Shown here in pieces: positions 16,210 through 25,165 of a DNA stretch of 64,000 bases. Source of the stretch: Bacteroidaceae bacterium. GTDB taxonomy: Bacteria; Bacteroidota; Bacteroidia; Bacteroidales; Bacteroidaceae. Location of the stretch: NCBI GenBank assembly GCA_017960985.1, contig JAGCYD010000048.1:1-64000 (forward strand), in the 5' to 3' direction. How positions within the stretch are numbered: the stretch's first letter is position 1; the number at the start of each line of letters is the position of its first letter. Position numbers and translations under genes: made by a program. The notes below the pieces were generated by a model. It saw only the letters and a program-made list of their open reading frames with translations, searched no databases and was not told the DNA's origin.

Positions 16210-16754
16210 AACATCTTTTCTGGGTTGCCACTCTGCTTTTCTTATTCTCCGGCTGCGAGAAGATTGATGTTGAATCCGATACTGAGAGCGATTCCAGTAT
16301 TGAATATATCACGCCTATATCCATCGGGAACGGGACACAGTTGTCTCCCTATTCCGTAATGGATGTTCTCAACGAGAATGTTCCCAATCATAAACCTTAC
16401 TGGTTCATCGGCTATGCCGTGGGAAGCACCTATAGTACAATGAAAAATCCCATCTTCGAAGCCGAAACGAGTTATAAAACCAACATCTTACTTTCCGACG
16501 ACCCGAACTGTGAGAATGCAAATGCTTGTATTCCCATAGAGTTGCACACATCATCCATCCAGAAAGCATTAAGCCTCTATTACCAAAGAGAGCATTTCCG
16601 CCAATGTGTAATGGTACAAGGGCGTACGGGAGACTATTTCCGCGTTAAAGGGCTACGCTCAGTCGATGCAGGATACTGGCTACCAGAACTTGACCTATCC
16701 ACCTTAGAAAGAACCACTCCCACCGAATGGCAGGAGTGGAACATAAGTTACTAA
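16206..16754 (+). CDS. small lipoprotein with DUF6359-like OB-fold domain
   Basis: 182 aa. Lipobox LFSGC at residues 13-17 (MKHLFWVATLLFLFSGCEK) predicts an outer-membrane lipoprotein. The mature part reads SIGNGTQLSPYSVMDVLN, then WFIGYAVGS, TNILLSDDP and CIPIELHTSSI, then FRQCVMVQGRTGDYFRVKGLRSV. This is the order seen in the Bacteroidetes DUF6359 OB-fold family (GxGTxxxPYTVxDAL, then VKGYIVG). The multi-domain lipoprotein at 51932-53893 carries two related copies. Function is unknown. The gene is translationally coupled to the preceding miniprotein and converges on the Wza-like gene 10 bp away. Confidence 0.65.
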   Translation: MKHLFWVATLLFLFSGCEKIDVESDTESDSSIEYITPISIGNGTQLSPYSVMDVLNENVPNHKPYWFIGYAVGSTYSTMKNPIFEAETSYKTNILLSDDPNCENANACIPIELHTSSIQKALSLYYQREHFRQCVMVQGRTGDYFRVKGLRSVDAGYWLPELDLSTLERTTPTEWQEWNISY

Positions 16755-16764
16755 GGATAAAGAT

Positions 16765-17574
16765 CTATTTTTTAAATATATAGATAAAGGATATGCAGGA
16801 CATAATTGCTGCAAGAATACTTGTTCCTGCCGACATAAATGTATAGAAGGCACTTGACTTGACACTCTTGCTCTTGTTCGGCTCGACATAAATCAAGTCG
16901 TTTTGCTGTACATAATAAGCTGGGTTCTGAAACACATCAGCCTTCGTCAAGTCAACTTTATACATCTTTCGCATACCGTTATTCTCACGGAAAAGCCTAA
17001 TATTATAGCGATGGCCCGTATCTGCGATATCGCCACATTGTGCCAAGATGTCCACTATTGTGTTGCGTTCACTCGTTAGATTAACCACTCTTGACGAACC
17101 CGCTGAGCCAATCACCGTCACACGAGCGTTCAACAAATATACCGTCACTTCTGCATCCGAGATTTGGGCATCCTCTCGTATGTGTGTTTCTATTTTCTTA
17201 GCACACTCCTCCGTCGTTAGTCCTGAAACAAGGACCTTACCCAACTTCGGCAGATTAACCATTCCTTCGTTATCAATGGTAAATCCATTTACGGCATTAA
17301 GGCCCGTCGTATAACTTACACCACCTGTGTTAGCGTTGTTTCCGAAAGCCACACCTTGCGAGAAAATCGAAAGCAATTCTGGTTCAGAACATGTTACCTT
17401 AATATATATCTGATCTGCTGGCTTCAGTCGCATCTCATATTGTTGTGTTATACGCTGTGCTTCGGCATACAAAGTGTCTGCCCCCTGGAAATATCGAATC
17501 TTCTTTTGGCTTACGCATCCCGTCATGCTTAACATAAGCACGACCAGCGACAACAATACGATTATCTTTTTCAT
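16765..17574 (-). CDS. polysaccharide export lipoprotein, Wza-like (short form)
   Basis: 269 aa from MKKIIVLLSLVVLMLSMTGC; the longer upstream start would destroy the signal peptide and is rejected. The lipobox SMTGC (Cys20) marks an outer-membrane lipoprotein. A Poly_export domain (YEMRLKPADQIYIKVTCSEPELLSIF), an SLBB-like segment (NEGMVNLPKLGKVLVSGLTTEECAKKIE and VTVIGSAGSSRVVNLTSERNTIVDILAQCG) and a C-terminal TM helix (SAGTSILAAIMSCISFIYIF, consistent with the outer-membrane helix of Wza) are visible. Together with the 838-aa exporter at 35733-38249 this locus has two Wza-type proteins, so two export channels or an accessory ring may exist. It is the distal gene of the minus-strand run from the large phosphoglycosyl transferase. 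Confidence 0.88.
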   Translation of the reverse strand: MKKIIVLLSLVVLMLSMTGCVSQKKIRYFQGADTLYAEAQRITQQYEMRLKPADQIYIKVTCSEPELLSIFSQGVAFGNNANTGGVSYTTGLNAVNGFTIDNEGMVNLPKLGKVLVSGLTTEECAKKIETHIREDAQISDAEVTVYLLNARVTVIGSAGSSRVVNLTSERNTIVDILAQCGDIADTGHRYNIRLFRENNGMRKMYKVDLTKADVFQNPAYYVQQNDLIYVEPNKSKSVKSSAFYTFMSAGTSILAAIMSCISFIYIFKK

Positions 17575-17602
17575 ATACCAAGATTCTTTATTTAATGGCA
17601 CA

Positions 17603-18016
17603 TTAAAACTGCCACCACTTTCGCTTGTTCTTACACCGTCCGCTTCCCTCCGAAAGGATTTCCTCAAGGGTTTTATCTTCATGTATCATCTGATAAATCA
17701 CCCCCCAGTCTGGAAGGCCGCCTACATTACGGTCGTCAATAAATATATCCACCTTTATCTTGCGGCTATAACGCTCGTTCTGCTGTTCATCTTCCTCTGG
17801 GAAATCTTTATTGACGGCATAGAACTCAACTCCACGCTCACGACACCATTCCACCGCCTCATCAAGTTGAATCCCCTTACGAACCGTCCACAAGATAAGT
17901 TGATGCCCCTCATCCTGCAGCATTCTTAATGTCTGCATGGCAAACGGGCGTTCTTTTCCTATTAAAGGATAGTTATCCTGAACGATTGTGCCATCAAAAT
18001 CCACAGCAATAATCAT
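17603..18016 (-). CDS. HAD-superfamily hydrolase, small
   Basis: 137 aa cytoplasmic protein. The N-terminus MIIAVDFDGTIV holds the DxD nucleophile motif (Asp6, Asp8) of the haloacid dehalogenase superfamily; HQLILWTVRKG supplies motif II (Thr44) and KVDIFIDDRNVG motif IV acids. There is no cap domain and the length suits the BT0820-like minimal HAD proteins of Bacteroides. Substrate is unknown; in a polysaccharide locus a sugar- or nucleotide-phosphate is plausible but unproven. It lies 18 nt after rny and 28 nt before the Wza-like gene on the same strand. Confidence 0.8.
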   Translation of the reverse strand: MIIAVDFDGTIVQDNYPLIGKERPFAMQTLRMLQDEGHQLILWTVRKGIQLDEAVEWCRERGVEFYAVNKDFPEEDEQQNERYSRKIKVDIFIDDRNVGGLPDWGVIYQMIHEDKTLEEILSEGSGRCKNKRKWWQF

Positions 18017-18034
18017 AGGACTCTCTATTTTATA

Positions 18035-19597
18035 TTATTTTGCAAAACTTATAGAGCGAACCTCACGGATAACCGTAATCTTTACCTGTCCAGGATAAGT
18101 CATCTCGTTCTGTATCTTCAATGCTATCTCGTCGGAGAGTTTCTCGGTTTGCTTGTCGTCAATCTTATCTGCCCCAACAATGACACGCAACTCACGACCT
18201 GCCTGAATAGCATAGGTCTTCGTCACGCCAGGATAAGACATTGCGATATTCTCCAAGTCCTTCAGACGCTTGATATATGCCTCCACGATTTCCCTACGAG
18301 CACCAGGACGGGCACCAGAGATAGCATCGCAGACCTGAACAATGGGAGCAATCAGCGTTTCCATTTCCATTTCATCATGGTGGGCACCAATTGCATTGCA
18401 GATATCGGGCTTTTCCTTATACATCTCGGCCAACTTGGCTCCATACAAAGCATGCGGCATTTCGGGTTCCTCGTCGGGCACCTTACCGATATCATGCAAC
18501 AAACCTGCACGCTTAGCCTTCTTCGGATTCAGGCCCAACTCGCTTGCCATTACTGCACAAAGATTTGCGGTTTCGCGAGCATGCTGGAGAAGGTTCTGAC
18601 CATAAGATGAACGGTATTTCATTTTACCTACAATACGGATGAGTTCCGGATGCAAGCCATGCACACCGAGGTCTATCGCTGTGCGCTTTCCTGTCTCAAG
18701 TATCTCTTCATCGACTTGCTTCTTCACCTTGGCAACAACCTCCTCTATACGAGCAGGATGAATACGGCCGTCAGCCACCAACTGATGTAATGCCAAACGG
18801 CATATTTCGCGACGAACAGGGTCGAAACCACTAATCACAATTGCTTCAGGGGTGTCATCTACTACGATTTCAGTTCCAGTCGCTGCCTCGAGCGCCCGTA
18901 TATTACGACCTTCACGGCCAATTACACGCCCCTTCACATCGTCGTTGTCAATGTGGAATACCGTAACGCTATTCTCCACAGCGGCTTCGGTTGCCACACG
19001 CTGAATTGTCTGGATAACGATACGCTTGGCTTCCTTGTTAGCCGTCATGCGGGCATCGTCCACAATCTCATTGATATATGCTTGAGCCTGTGTCTTTGCC
19101 TCATCTTTAAGACTCTCTACAAGGCGATCACGAGCCTCTTCCACACTCAGCCCCGATATTTCCTCCAGTTTGGTGCGCTCCTGCTCAAGTAGATTCTCTT
19201 GGCGCTCCTGCAATTCCTGTTCCTTATGTTCAAGGGCAGCCTGCTGGCTCTCTAGGCGCATGCGAGAGTTTTCTATCTCCTGTTTCTTACGGTTCAACTC
19301 GTCCTGACGCTGATTGAGGCTCTGCTCACGCTGTCTTACACGATTCTCACCCTGCTGGATTTGCTGATTACGCTGCTGAACCTCTTTTTCGAGTTCAGCC
19401 TTCTTGTTCAGGAACTTTTCCTTTACTTCGAGCAGTTTCTTTTGCTTAATCACCTCTGCCTCTTGTTCCACCTGCTGACGGGCCTGAGCTTCAAGTCCCT
19501 TTATCTTGGCAGGCAAAAGTGCACGAAAGAAATATACTGCCCATAAGCCCACAATAACCACCGATATGGCAATTGCTACTATGACATATACTATCAT
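18035..19597 (-). CDS. rny: ribonuclease Y
   Basis: Membrane-bound endoribonuclease that initiates mRNA decay. 520 aa: N-terminal TM helix ([23 protein letters not shown], residues 2-24), a long Glu/Gln/Lys-rich coiled coil (about 30-150), a KH RNA-binding domain ([21 protein letters not shown], about 221-241) and an HD domain with the metal-binding pair His368-Asp369 in [13 protein letters not shown]. The C-terminus RSISFAK is family-typical. It is the downstream neighbour of zapA, a common Bacteroidales order, with a terminator-like hairpin in between. Confidence 0.96.
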   Translation of the reverse strand: MIVYVIVAIAISVVIVGLWAVYFFRALLPAKIKGLEAQARQQVEQEAEVIKQKKLLEVKEKFLNKKAELEKEVQQRNQQIQQGENRVRQREQSLNQRQDELNRKKQEIENSRMRLESQQAALEHKEQELQERQENLLEQERTKLEEISGLSVEEARDRLVESLKDEAKTQAQAYINEIVDDARMTANKEAKRIVIQTIQRVATEAAVENSVTVFHIDNDDVKGRVIGREGRNIRALEAATGTEIVVDDTPEAIVISGFDPVRREICRLALHQLVADGRIHPARIEEVVAKVKKQVDEEILETGKRTAIDLGVHGLHPELIRIVGKMKYRSSYGQNLLQHARETANLCAVMASELGLNPKKAKRAGLLHDIGKVPDEEPEMPHALYGAKLAEMYKEKPDICNAIGAHHDEMEMETLIAPIVQVCDAISGARPGARREIVEAYIKRLKDLENIAMSYPGVTKTYAIQAGRELRVIVGADKIDDKQTEKLSDEIALKIQNEMTYPGQVKITVIREVRSISFAK

Positions 19598-19624
19598 GAT
19601 TCGTTTTTTGTTTTTATTTAGTTA

Positions 19625-19674
19625 GTAAAAACGCGGCCTACATCCTATCGCTAAAATCCTAGGACTGCGGGGCG
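19625..19674 (-). terminator. hairpin with U-tract between zapA and rny
   Basis: On the minus strand an imperfect stem (CGCCCCGCAG-TCCTA against TAGGA-TGTAGGCCGCG) is followed directly by TTTTT. It occupies the 120-bp gap after zapA and probably terminates or attenuates the zapB/zapA transcript before rny. A 6S-type RNA was considered here because 6S genes lie next to zapA in some bacteria, but no 6S central-bubble structure is evident. Confidence 0.55.
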
Positions 19675-19717
19675 TCATGTGTCAAATTCTCTTCTTCATT
19701 ATATACTTTTCATCCCG

Positions 19718-20008
19718 TTAGAGCAACGACTGCTCAACCTCAGTGATAAGAGTTGAGAGCGCCTTCTCCATTGGTTCAGGGTCTGCATCCGTCTCCATGC
19801 GTTTGAGGCGCACGGCGATATCCAATGCCATCATCAAGAGATACATCTCGTTTCCTTGATTGGGGTATTTTGAGGCATAGTAACTGAAACGGCTATTAAT
19901 CAACTTTTCAGCCTCCCGATATATAAACTCGTCACTCCGTTCCACAACCATAGGAAGGGTACGGCTACCAAATTTCAGGGTTATCGATAGAGGGTCGTTT
20001 AGTGCCAT
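19718..20008 (-). CDS. zapA: cell division protein ZapA
   Basis: 96 aa. ZapA tetramers bundle FtsZ protofilaments at the Z-ring. The beta-hairpin N-terminus (LSITLKFGSRTLPMVVERSDEFIYREAEKLIN) and the helical C-terminus (EMYLLMMALDIAVRLKRME) match the family, and the length is standard. The next gene upstream encodes a short coiled coil, the usual partner arrangement in Bacteroidales. Stop to rny start is 120 bp. Confidence 0.9.
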   Translation of the reverse strand: MALNDPLSITLKFGSRTLPMVVERSDEFIYREAEKLINSRFSYYASKYPNQGNEMYLLMMALDIAVRLKRMETDADPEPMEKALSTLITEVEQSLL

Positions 20009-20023
20009 GGATATTCTATTTCG

Positions 20024-20317
20024 TTAAGCCTTCAACAATGCAATGCACTTGTCCACTTCGCGCATCAAATGATTAATTCGCTGACGCGCATTGCGAGTGT
20101 CGCTATCGCTAAGTTCAAGCATCTTGGCTACCTTTAATGTGGAGTATTGCTTTTCCAATTCCTGATTCTGGAACAAGAGTTCACCAATTTGCTTATCACG
20201 CGCTGCGATTTGCTCCTCCAACGCACGATATTTCTCCTGCAATCCTTTATCTTGCAAGAGCAACTGCCTTACGCGAGTTTCAAGTTGGCGTATCAATTCG
20301 TGTTCTTGAACAGTCAT
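20024..20317 (-). CDS. short coiled-coil protein, ZapB-like
   Basis: 97 aa, almost entirely predicted coiled coil (heptads of Leu/Ile/Gln/Glu from about residue 5 to 65), ending in a second helix (ARQRINHLMREVDKCIALLKA). The order coiled coil then ZapA suggests a ZapB-like linker between the Z-ring and chromosome or membrane; sequence alone does not prove homology to enterobacterial ZapB. It is separated by 15 nt from zapA and preceded by its own promoter. Confidence 0.75.
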   Translation of the reverse strand: MTVQEHELIRQLETRVRQLLLQDKGLQEKYRALEEQIAARDKQIGELLFQNQELEKQYSTLKVAKMLELSDSDTRNARQRINHLMREVDKCIALLKA

Positions 20318-20344
20318 AACAACAAACTTTTCCCAATCTGCTTA

Positions 20345-20375
20345 CAAAAATAGTCTTTTTTCTACTCGCTGCAAA
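20345..20375 (-). promoter_or_regulatory. promoter of zapB-like/zapA
   Basis: Minus-strand TTTG (20372-20375), 19-nt spacer, TATTTTTG (20345-20352). The start would fall near 20338, about 20 nt before the coiled-coil gene ATG. It shows that the cell-division genes are transcribed independently of the polysaccharide genes upstream. Confidence 0.7.
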
Positions 20376-20388
20376 ATATTTTACAGAT

Positions 20389-21018
20389 TTACTTTCCTTC
20401 TTCGTCTATTTTATTTCGCGGCTCTTTCTTTGCCAGCATCAGCAATGTATGGGAATATTCTACCATCCAAGACTCGCTATAACCCAGAGTGGCCTGCGCC
20501 TTGCGGATGGCTACTACGCTACGACGCATGGCATCGTCGCTCCAGTCGTTTTTCGTCAGTACATCATGTATGGTTTTCTCCGTCATCCCGCGCAAAGCCT
20601 TCTGGAAGAAACTCGGCAAACGCAATTTCCACTGCATCAACTGTCCCATAGCCATCATTAGGTTCTGGCTGAAATCCTGGAAGACAAGGAAATAACTTTG
20701 CACCTCATTGATGTTACGACAACGCTTTTTAAGGCTTTCGTCAGCCTCCTTGAAGAAGTTATCACTGACTCCGTACATCTCGGACAACATCCGTTGGCAC
20801 TTCTTTTTCTCTCCTACGCCCAATTTGTTATTGACGGTCTGCACCTTCAATGTTTGCTTAAACACTCGCAAATCAGGAAACACGGCAAGATTGGATATTC
20901 CCAGTTTCGAAGCCATGGTAGCCTGATAATATACACGAACAAGCGTCATAAAGTCCTCCATACCGCCTATTCGCACTTGTTCTTGCTTTCTTCCGAACAA
21001 TCTCTTTAGTAATGACAT
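20389..21018 (-). CDS. conserved hypothetical cytoplasmic protein
   Basis: 209 aa with no signal peptide or TM helix. It starts MSLLKRLFGRKQEQVRIGG and is helix-rich with several Trp/Phe positions (NEVQSYFLVFQDFSQNLMMAMGQLMQWKLRLPSFFQKALRG). It resembles uncharacterised Bacteroidales proteins found beside zapA; I cannot assign a function. It lies 99 bp after the large phosphoglycosyl transferase, with 23-bp degenerate tandem repeats in the gap, and 71 bp before the ZapB-like gene. Confidence 0.7.
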   Translation of the reverse strand: MSLLKRLFGRKQEQVRIGGMEDFMTLVRVYYQATMASKLGISNLAVFPDLRVFKQTLKVQTVNNKLGVGEKKKCQRMLSEMYGVSDNFFKEADESLKKRCRNINEVQSYFLVFQDFSQNLMMAMGQLMQWKLRLPSFFQKALRGMTEKTIHDVLTKNDWSDDAMRRSVVAIRKAQATLGYSESWMVEYSHTLLMLAKKEPRNKIDEEGK

Positions 21019-21057
21019 TTCTTTCGCTATATTAATCTTTTCTACTTATCAATATTA

Positions 21058-21126
21058 TTCCTTCAGTCCTCGCAATACTATTCCATCAGCCCCCGCGATA
21101 CTATTCTTCCGTCCCTGTCAATATGC
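21058..21126. repeat. three degenerate 23-bp tandem repeats
   Basis: Units start at 21058, 21081 and 21104. The first two match at 19 of 23 positions (TTCCTTCAGTCCTCGCAATA versus TTCCATCAGCCCCCGCGATA, each then CTA); the third is more diverged and runs into the stop codon region of the phosphoglycosyl transferase gene (21118-21120). Confidence 0.6.
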
Positions 21127-22527
21127 GTTCTCGTCTCGATGGAACATAGTATTCACGATGGTTCGCCAAATGATTCGCACATCAAGCCAGAAGTTCCAAT
21201 TCTCTACATACCATATATCGGCTTTCACGCGCTGTTCCATCTGTTCCACAGTCCTTGTCTCTCCGCGGAATCCATTCACCTGTGCCCATCCAGTCATGCC
21301 TGGCTTGACCCAGTGGCGCACCATATACTTGTTGACGATACGGCTATACTCTTCAGTATGGGCAAGCATGTGAGGGCGCGGCCCGACGAGACTCATGTCG
21401 CCCAAAAGCACATTTACGAATTGAGGCAACTCATCTATATTCCGCCGACGCATAAAATCGCCAAAGGGGAACTTTCTCTCGTCGTCTTCCGTTGCCTGTG
21501 TCTGATCTGCCTCCCCATTCACAAACATAGAGCGGAACTTGTAACAATTAAACTCTTTTCCGTTCAGGCCATTTCTCTTCTGCACGAAGATTATCGGCCC
21601 AGGACTTTGACGCTTAATGAGAATTGCGACTACGATATAGACAATAGGGAACACGGTCAGCAAGAACAAAGCACTAACCACGAAGTCTACCGCTCTCTTC
21701 AACAGCCGGTTCTCGAATTGGCGCAAAGGTTCACGGCGAGGCGAGAGCAGCATTGTACTACCTACATGAGACACACGCATATGTCGGCGTAGATATCCCA
21801 CATACATCGGAAGGACATAAAAGCGGATAAGGTTGTTCTCACAATATTTATACAGCGCAATAACCGTATCCTTCGACACATGGGACATCGTGCAATACAC
21901 GGCATTCACATAGGGATGAGATTCAAGGTATGCCATAGCCTCATCCGCGCCGCCCAGTGTTTCAAGCCCTTCTATCCTTTCGTTCCCATCTGTATCTGTA
22001 AAGAGTCCCACGACATTGTAACCGAATTCCTTGTTCTGCATGTGTTCGTACAATTCTTTCATCTCCTCCACACTTCCCACGAACAACACATGTTGGGCAT
22101 TCTTACCAATACTACGGAAATGGCGAATGGAATATAATATCATCAACCTCTCCAAGGTTAACAATCCTCCAAAGAGGAAGAAGAATGTTATCAGTAGAAT
22201 ACGCGCGATAGCCACCTGTTTCAGCAGGAACAAGGCACTAAACATCGTGATAATATGTATCAAGGCTATTTGAAATGCACGCTCAACCACCCTGTCTCCG
22301 CGAGCAGACCGTTCGAACAGAATCATCGGGAATATCATCGGCGTGGGCAAATAGCACAAGATAGCCACGACAAGATACACCTGTAAATCCACGTCCTTTA
22401 TAACCGGTGGATTGATTGTTGCATAAAAAAAGTAGCAAATCGCTAAGCACACGGAAACCAAGGTAATATCTAACAGGGTTATCACCCATTTAAGCAACCT
22501 CGACTCCTCTATATCTATTTTCCTCAT
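21118..22527 (-). CDS. polyisoprenyl-phosphate hexose-1-phosphate transferase (WcaJ/WbaP type)
   Basis: 469 aa inner-membrane enzyme that starts repeat-unit synthesis by moving a sugar-1-phosphate onto undecaprenyl phosphate. The N-terminal half has four TM helices and a soluble CoA-binding-like domain (HVLFVGSVEEMKELYEHMQN). After a membrane re-entrant helix (RAVDFVVSALFLLTVFPIVY) comes the catalytic domain with SPGPIIFVQKRNGLNGKEFNCYKFRSM, the NIDELPQFVNVLLGDMSLVGPRPH core and KPGMTGWAQVNGFRGET. The start MRKIDIEESR is preferred because the more upstream ATG (22569) lies inside the -7 promoter box. A second, minimal transferase lies at 38294-38923. Confidence 0.93.
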   Translation of the reverse strand: MRKIDIEESRLLKWVITLLDITLVSVCLAICYFFYATINPPVIKDVDLQVYLVVAILCYLPTPMIFPMILFERSARGDRVVERAFQIALIHIITMFSALFLLKQVAIARILLITFFFLFGGLLTLERLMILYSIRHFRSIGKNAQHVLFVGSVEEMKELYEHMQNKEFGYNVVGLFTDTDGNERIEGLETLGGADEAMAYLESHPYVNAVYCTMSHVSKDTVIALYKYCENNLIRFYVLPMYVGYLRRHMRVSHVGSTMLLSPRREPLRQFENRLLKRAVDFVVSALFLLTVFPIVYIVVAILIKRQSPGPIIFVQKRNGLNGKEFNCYKFRSMFVNGEADQTQATEDDERKFPFGDFMRRRNIDELPQFVNVLLGDMSLVGPRPHMLAHTEEYSRIVNKYMVRHWVKPGMTGWAQVNGFRGETRTVEQMEQRVKADIWYVENWNFWLDVRIIWRTIVNTMFHRDENAY

Positions 22528-22566
22528 GGAATTCTTTTCAATAGTTCTTCTCCTTTTTGAAGTGTA

Positions 22567-22598
22567 CAAATTTAAGCATTAATCTCTGTATAAACAAT
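22567..22598 (-). promoter_or_regulatory. promoter of the large phosphoglycosyl transferase
   Basis: Minus-strand ATTG (22595-22598), 20-nt spacer, TAAATTTG (22567-22574). The start is predicted near 22560, so translation must begin at 22527 or below. It is divergent from the tyrosine-kinase promoter about 50 bp away. Confidence 0.7.
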
Positions 22599-22646
22599 CT
22601 TTCGCGCGCAAAACATACACTTGTTTGCTGTTTTTCCCCCAACTTT

Positions 22647-22677
22647 TTTCCCTTCTAAAAGAAAATGAGTATCTTTG
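22647..22677 (+). promoter_or_regulatory. promoter of the Wzc-type kinase
   Basis: TTTC (22647-22650), 19-nt spacer, TATCTTTG (22670-22677). The start is predicted near 22684, downstream of the first open ATG at 22625, which forces use of the ATG at 22712. Confidence 0.7.
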
Positions 22678-22711
22678 CCCGATAGATAGTTGTTTAAATC
22701 AAGCTAACACC

Positions 22712-25165
22712 ATGGCAGACTATATTTCAAGCAGCATAGAAAACGAAGAAGAGAAATCAAGTTTTGATATCCAAAGTATCATTACGATGATTTATCTAAA
22801 CTGGTATTGGATTCTCCTTTCCATGTTTATTTGCTTTGCCTGTGCAAAGATATATCTGCGATACACGCCTCCTGTATATTCCGCAGGGGTAAAGGTACTT
22901 ATCAAGAACGCTTCTTCAAATCGTCGTAGTTCGGGCCGAGGATATAGTGGGCTCGAGGAAATGGGTACTATCGCTATGGCTGGAAGTTTCGAGAACGAAC
23001 TGGAGATTATGAAAAGTACAGCCGTTGCCAAGAAAGTTGCCAAAGCCTTGAAACTATATGCTTCGTACTCTCTCGAAGGGCGTGTAAAGGACGCCGAACT
23101 ATATCACGATACTCCAATTCTTGTAGATATCGCCGAGGCCGATTTGGAGAACCTTCACACTTCCATCCAAATGACCATTACCACTCAGGGCAAGGGCATT
23201 CATGTGAAAGGCCGCGTTGGTGGTAGGCATCCTTTCTCTCAGGACATTTCCAGTTATCCCGCCACCCTACAAACCGCAGGAGGAACCCTGATTTTCCAAC
23301 AAAACCCAGGCTTCTCAATACCAAAGGGCAAGGAATTGTATGTCACCATCTCTCCCCTAATCGATGCGGCGCGCCAGTATGCATCCCGACTCGGCACTTC
23401 TGACAAAGATAGGACAACCACTACCACTTCCAACCTTGTATTCTTCGACACTAAAATAGACCGAGCCATCGACTACCTGTCACAATTAATTGACAGTTAC
23501 AACGAAGATGCCAACGAAGACAAGAACGAAGTGGCACGCAAAACGGAAAAGTTTATCGCAGAGCGCATCGAAGTTATTCGTGCAGAACTCGACTCTGCCG
23601 AGATAGGGATTGAGACATTTAAAAAAGACAACGAACTTATCAACCTGCCTAACAATGCCTCTGCTGCCTTCTCACATACCCAGCAATATCAGCAGGAACA
23701 AGTTAACATGCAGATACAACTCATCCTGCTCAAGGCATTGACCGACTATATTGAGAATCCCGAAAACAAGCGCGAAGCCATTCCCTCAAATCTCGGAGTT
23801 AACAATTCAACTCTAAACTCTAGTATTGAGCAATACAACGAGTTGGTGACTCGCCGCAAACGGTTGCTCAAAACCACTACCGAGACCAACCCATCTGTCG
23901 TTCGACTGACCAGCCAGATTGACGATATGCTACCCATGATTGAGGCTTCGCTAAAATCCGTTCATCAAGAACTGCTCATCCGCAAGAATAGTATCGACAC
24001 ACAATATCAGAAATTCAATCGTCAGGTATTTGAAACTCCCACACAAGAACGAATCCTAACGAACATCACACGACAGCAAGGTATCAAGGCCGAACTTTAC
24101 CTCATGCTTTTACAGAAACGCGAGCAGAACTTCATATCCTTGGCCTCAACTGCGACAAAGGCTCGTATAATTGACGAGCCTCGACCGATGGGTAAGGTTT
24201 CCCCTGACGAAAAAAAGATTCTGTTAACTGCCTTAGGCATCGGATGCGCTGCACCCATAGTCCTTCTTATTCTCCTAAGCCTCTTGCGCTATCGCATCGA
24301 AGGACGCGATGATGTTGAAAGACTGACCTCGATCCCCATTCTTGCAGATGTTCCTATGGCTTTTGACAATAACATTGATGGCAATGGTATTGTAGTTAAC
24401 GAGAACAAAAACGACATGATGGAAGAATCCTTCCGAGGATTACGAACCAATCTTCTCCGTTTTGTCCTAAGCGGTTCCGAGAAAGTTATTCTTTGTACTT
24501 CTTGCATCCCAGGAGAAGGGAAAACCTTTATCGCATGCAATCTTGCGATGTCCCTGTCTTTATTAGGCAAACATGTCCTTTTGATTGGACTCGATATTCG
24601 TAAGCCCAGGCTTAGGAATGTGTTTAATATTAAGCAAAACGAGAAGGGTATCACCTCCTTTTTAGCACTTGACGAACCAAACTATGACATCTTAAATGAC
24701 AACATCCACCATGGACTCATCAATAAAAATCTGGATGTGCTCCCCGCTGGACTTATCCCACCAAATCCCACGGAGTTGATTTCGCGTCCATTGCTTGACG
24801 AAGGAATTAAGCATTTAAAGAACAAATACGATTACATCATTTTGGACACGCCACCCATCGGTCTGGTAAGTGACACATTAGAGATGGCGCGAATTGCAGA
24901 CACCACATTATTCGTTGTTCGTGCTGACTATAGCATAAAGGCCAACTTCGGACTCGTCAATTCTATCAAAAACGAAAACAAAATGCCCAAAATCAATTTG
25001 GTATTGAATGGAATTGACTTTAAGAAGAAAAAGTATGGCTACTATTATGGCTATGGGAAATATGGTGTACGCGGAAAATACGGGTACTATGGCAAATACA
25101 GCCATTATGGTCACTATGGTGTATATGGGAACTACCAAGACAACGGGAAGGAATCTAATGGATGA
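22712..25165 (+). CDS. polysaccharide co-polymerase with tyrosine autokinase (Wzc type)
   Basis: 817 aa from MADYISSSIENEEEKSS; the open frame begins at 22625 but upstream of the promoter start. Inner-membrane protein controlling polymer length and export: first TM about residues 25-47 (MIYLNWYWILLSMFICFACAK), Wzz domain, long periplasmic coiled coil, second TM near 503-525 (LTALGIGCAAPIVLLILLSLL). The cytoplasmic BY-kinase has Walker A CIPGEGKT (about 598-605), Walker A' LLIGLDIRKPRLR and Walker B YDYIILDTPP. The C-terminal tail holds 14 tyrosines in about 35 residues alternating with glycine, the autophosphorylation cluster. The stop overlaps the Wzi ATG (ATGA). Confidence 0.95.
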   Translation: MADYISSSIENEEEKSSFDIQSIITMIYLNWYWILLSMFICFACAKIYLRYTPPVYSAGVKVLIKNASSNRRSSGRGYSGLEEMGTIAMAGSFENELEIMKSTAVAKKVAKALKLYASYSLEGRVKDAELYHDTPILVDIAEADLENLHTSIQMTITTQGKGIHVKGRVGGRHPFSQDISSYPATLQTAGGTLIFQQNPGFSIPKGKELYVTISPLIDAARQYASRLGTSDKDRTTTTTSNLVFFDTKIDRAIDYLSQLIDSYNEDANEDKNEVARKTEKFIAERIEVIRAELDSAEIGIETFKKDNELINLPNNASAAFSHTQQYQQEQVNMQIQLILLKALTDYIENPENKREAIPSNLGVNNSTLNSSIEQYNELVTRRKRLLKTTTETNPSVVRLTSQIDDMLPMIEASLKSVHQELLIRKNSIDTQYQKFNRQVFETPTQERILTNITRQQGIKAELYLMLLQKREQNFISLASTATKARIIDEPRPMGKVSPDEKKILLTALGIGCAAPIVLLILLSLLRYRIEGRDDVERLTSIPILADVPMAFDNNIDGNGIVVNENKNDMMEESFRGLRTNLLRFVLSGSEKVILCTSCIPGEGKTFIACNLAMSLSLLGKHVLLIGLDIRKPRLRNVFNIKQNEKGITSFLALDEPNYDILNDNIHHGLINKNLDVLPAGLIPPNPTELISRPLLDEGIKHLKNKYDYIILDTPPIGLVSDTLEMARIADTTLFVVRADYSIKANFGLVNSIKNENKMPKINLVLNGIDFKKKKYGYYYGYGKYGVRGKYGYYGKYSHYGHYGVYGNYQDNGKESNG

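Noticed and set aside
19598..19717. 6S RNA between zapA and rny
   Set aside because: Only about 120 nt and a terminator-type hairpin are present; no long bubble-containing helix is visible.
21058..21126. CRISPR-like repeat array
   Set aside because: The units are contiguous and degenerate, with no spacers and no cas genes.
22625..22711. Upstream start of the Wzc gene (29 extra codons)
   Set aside because: The -7 box at 22670-22677 places the transcript start downstream of this ATG.
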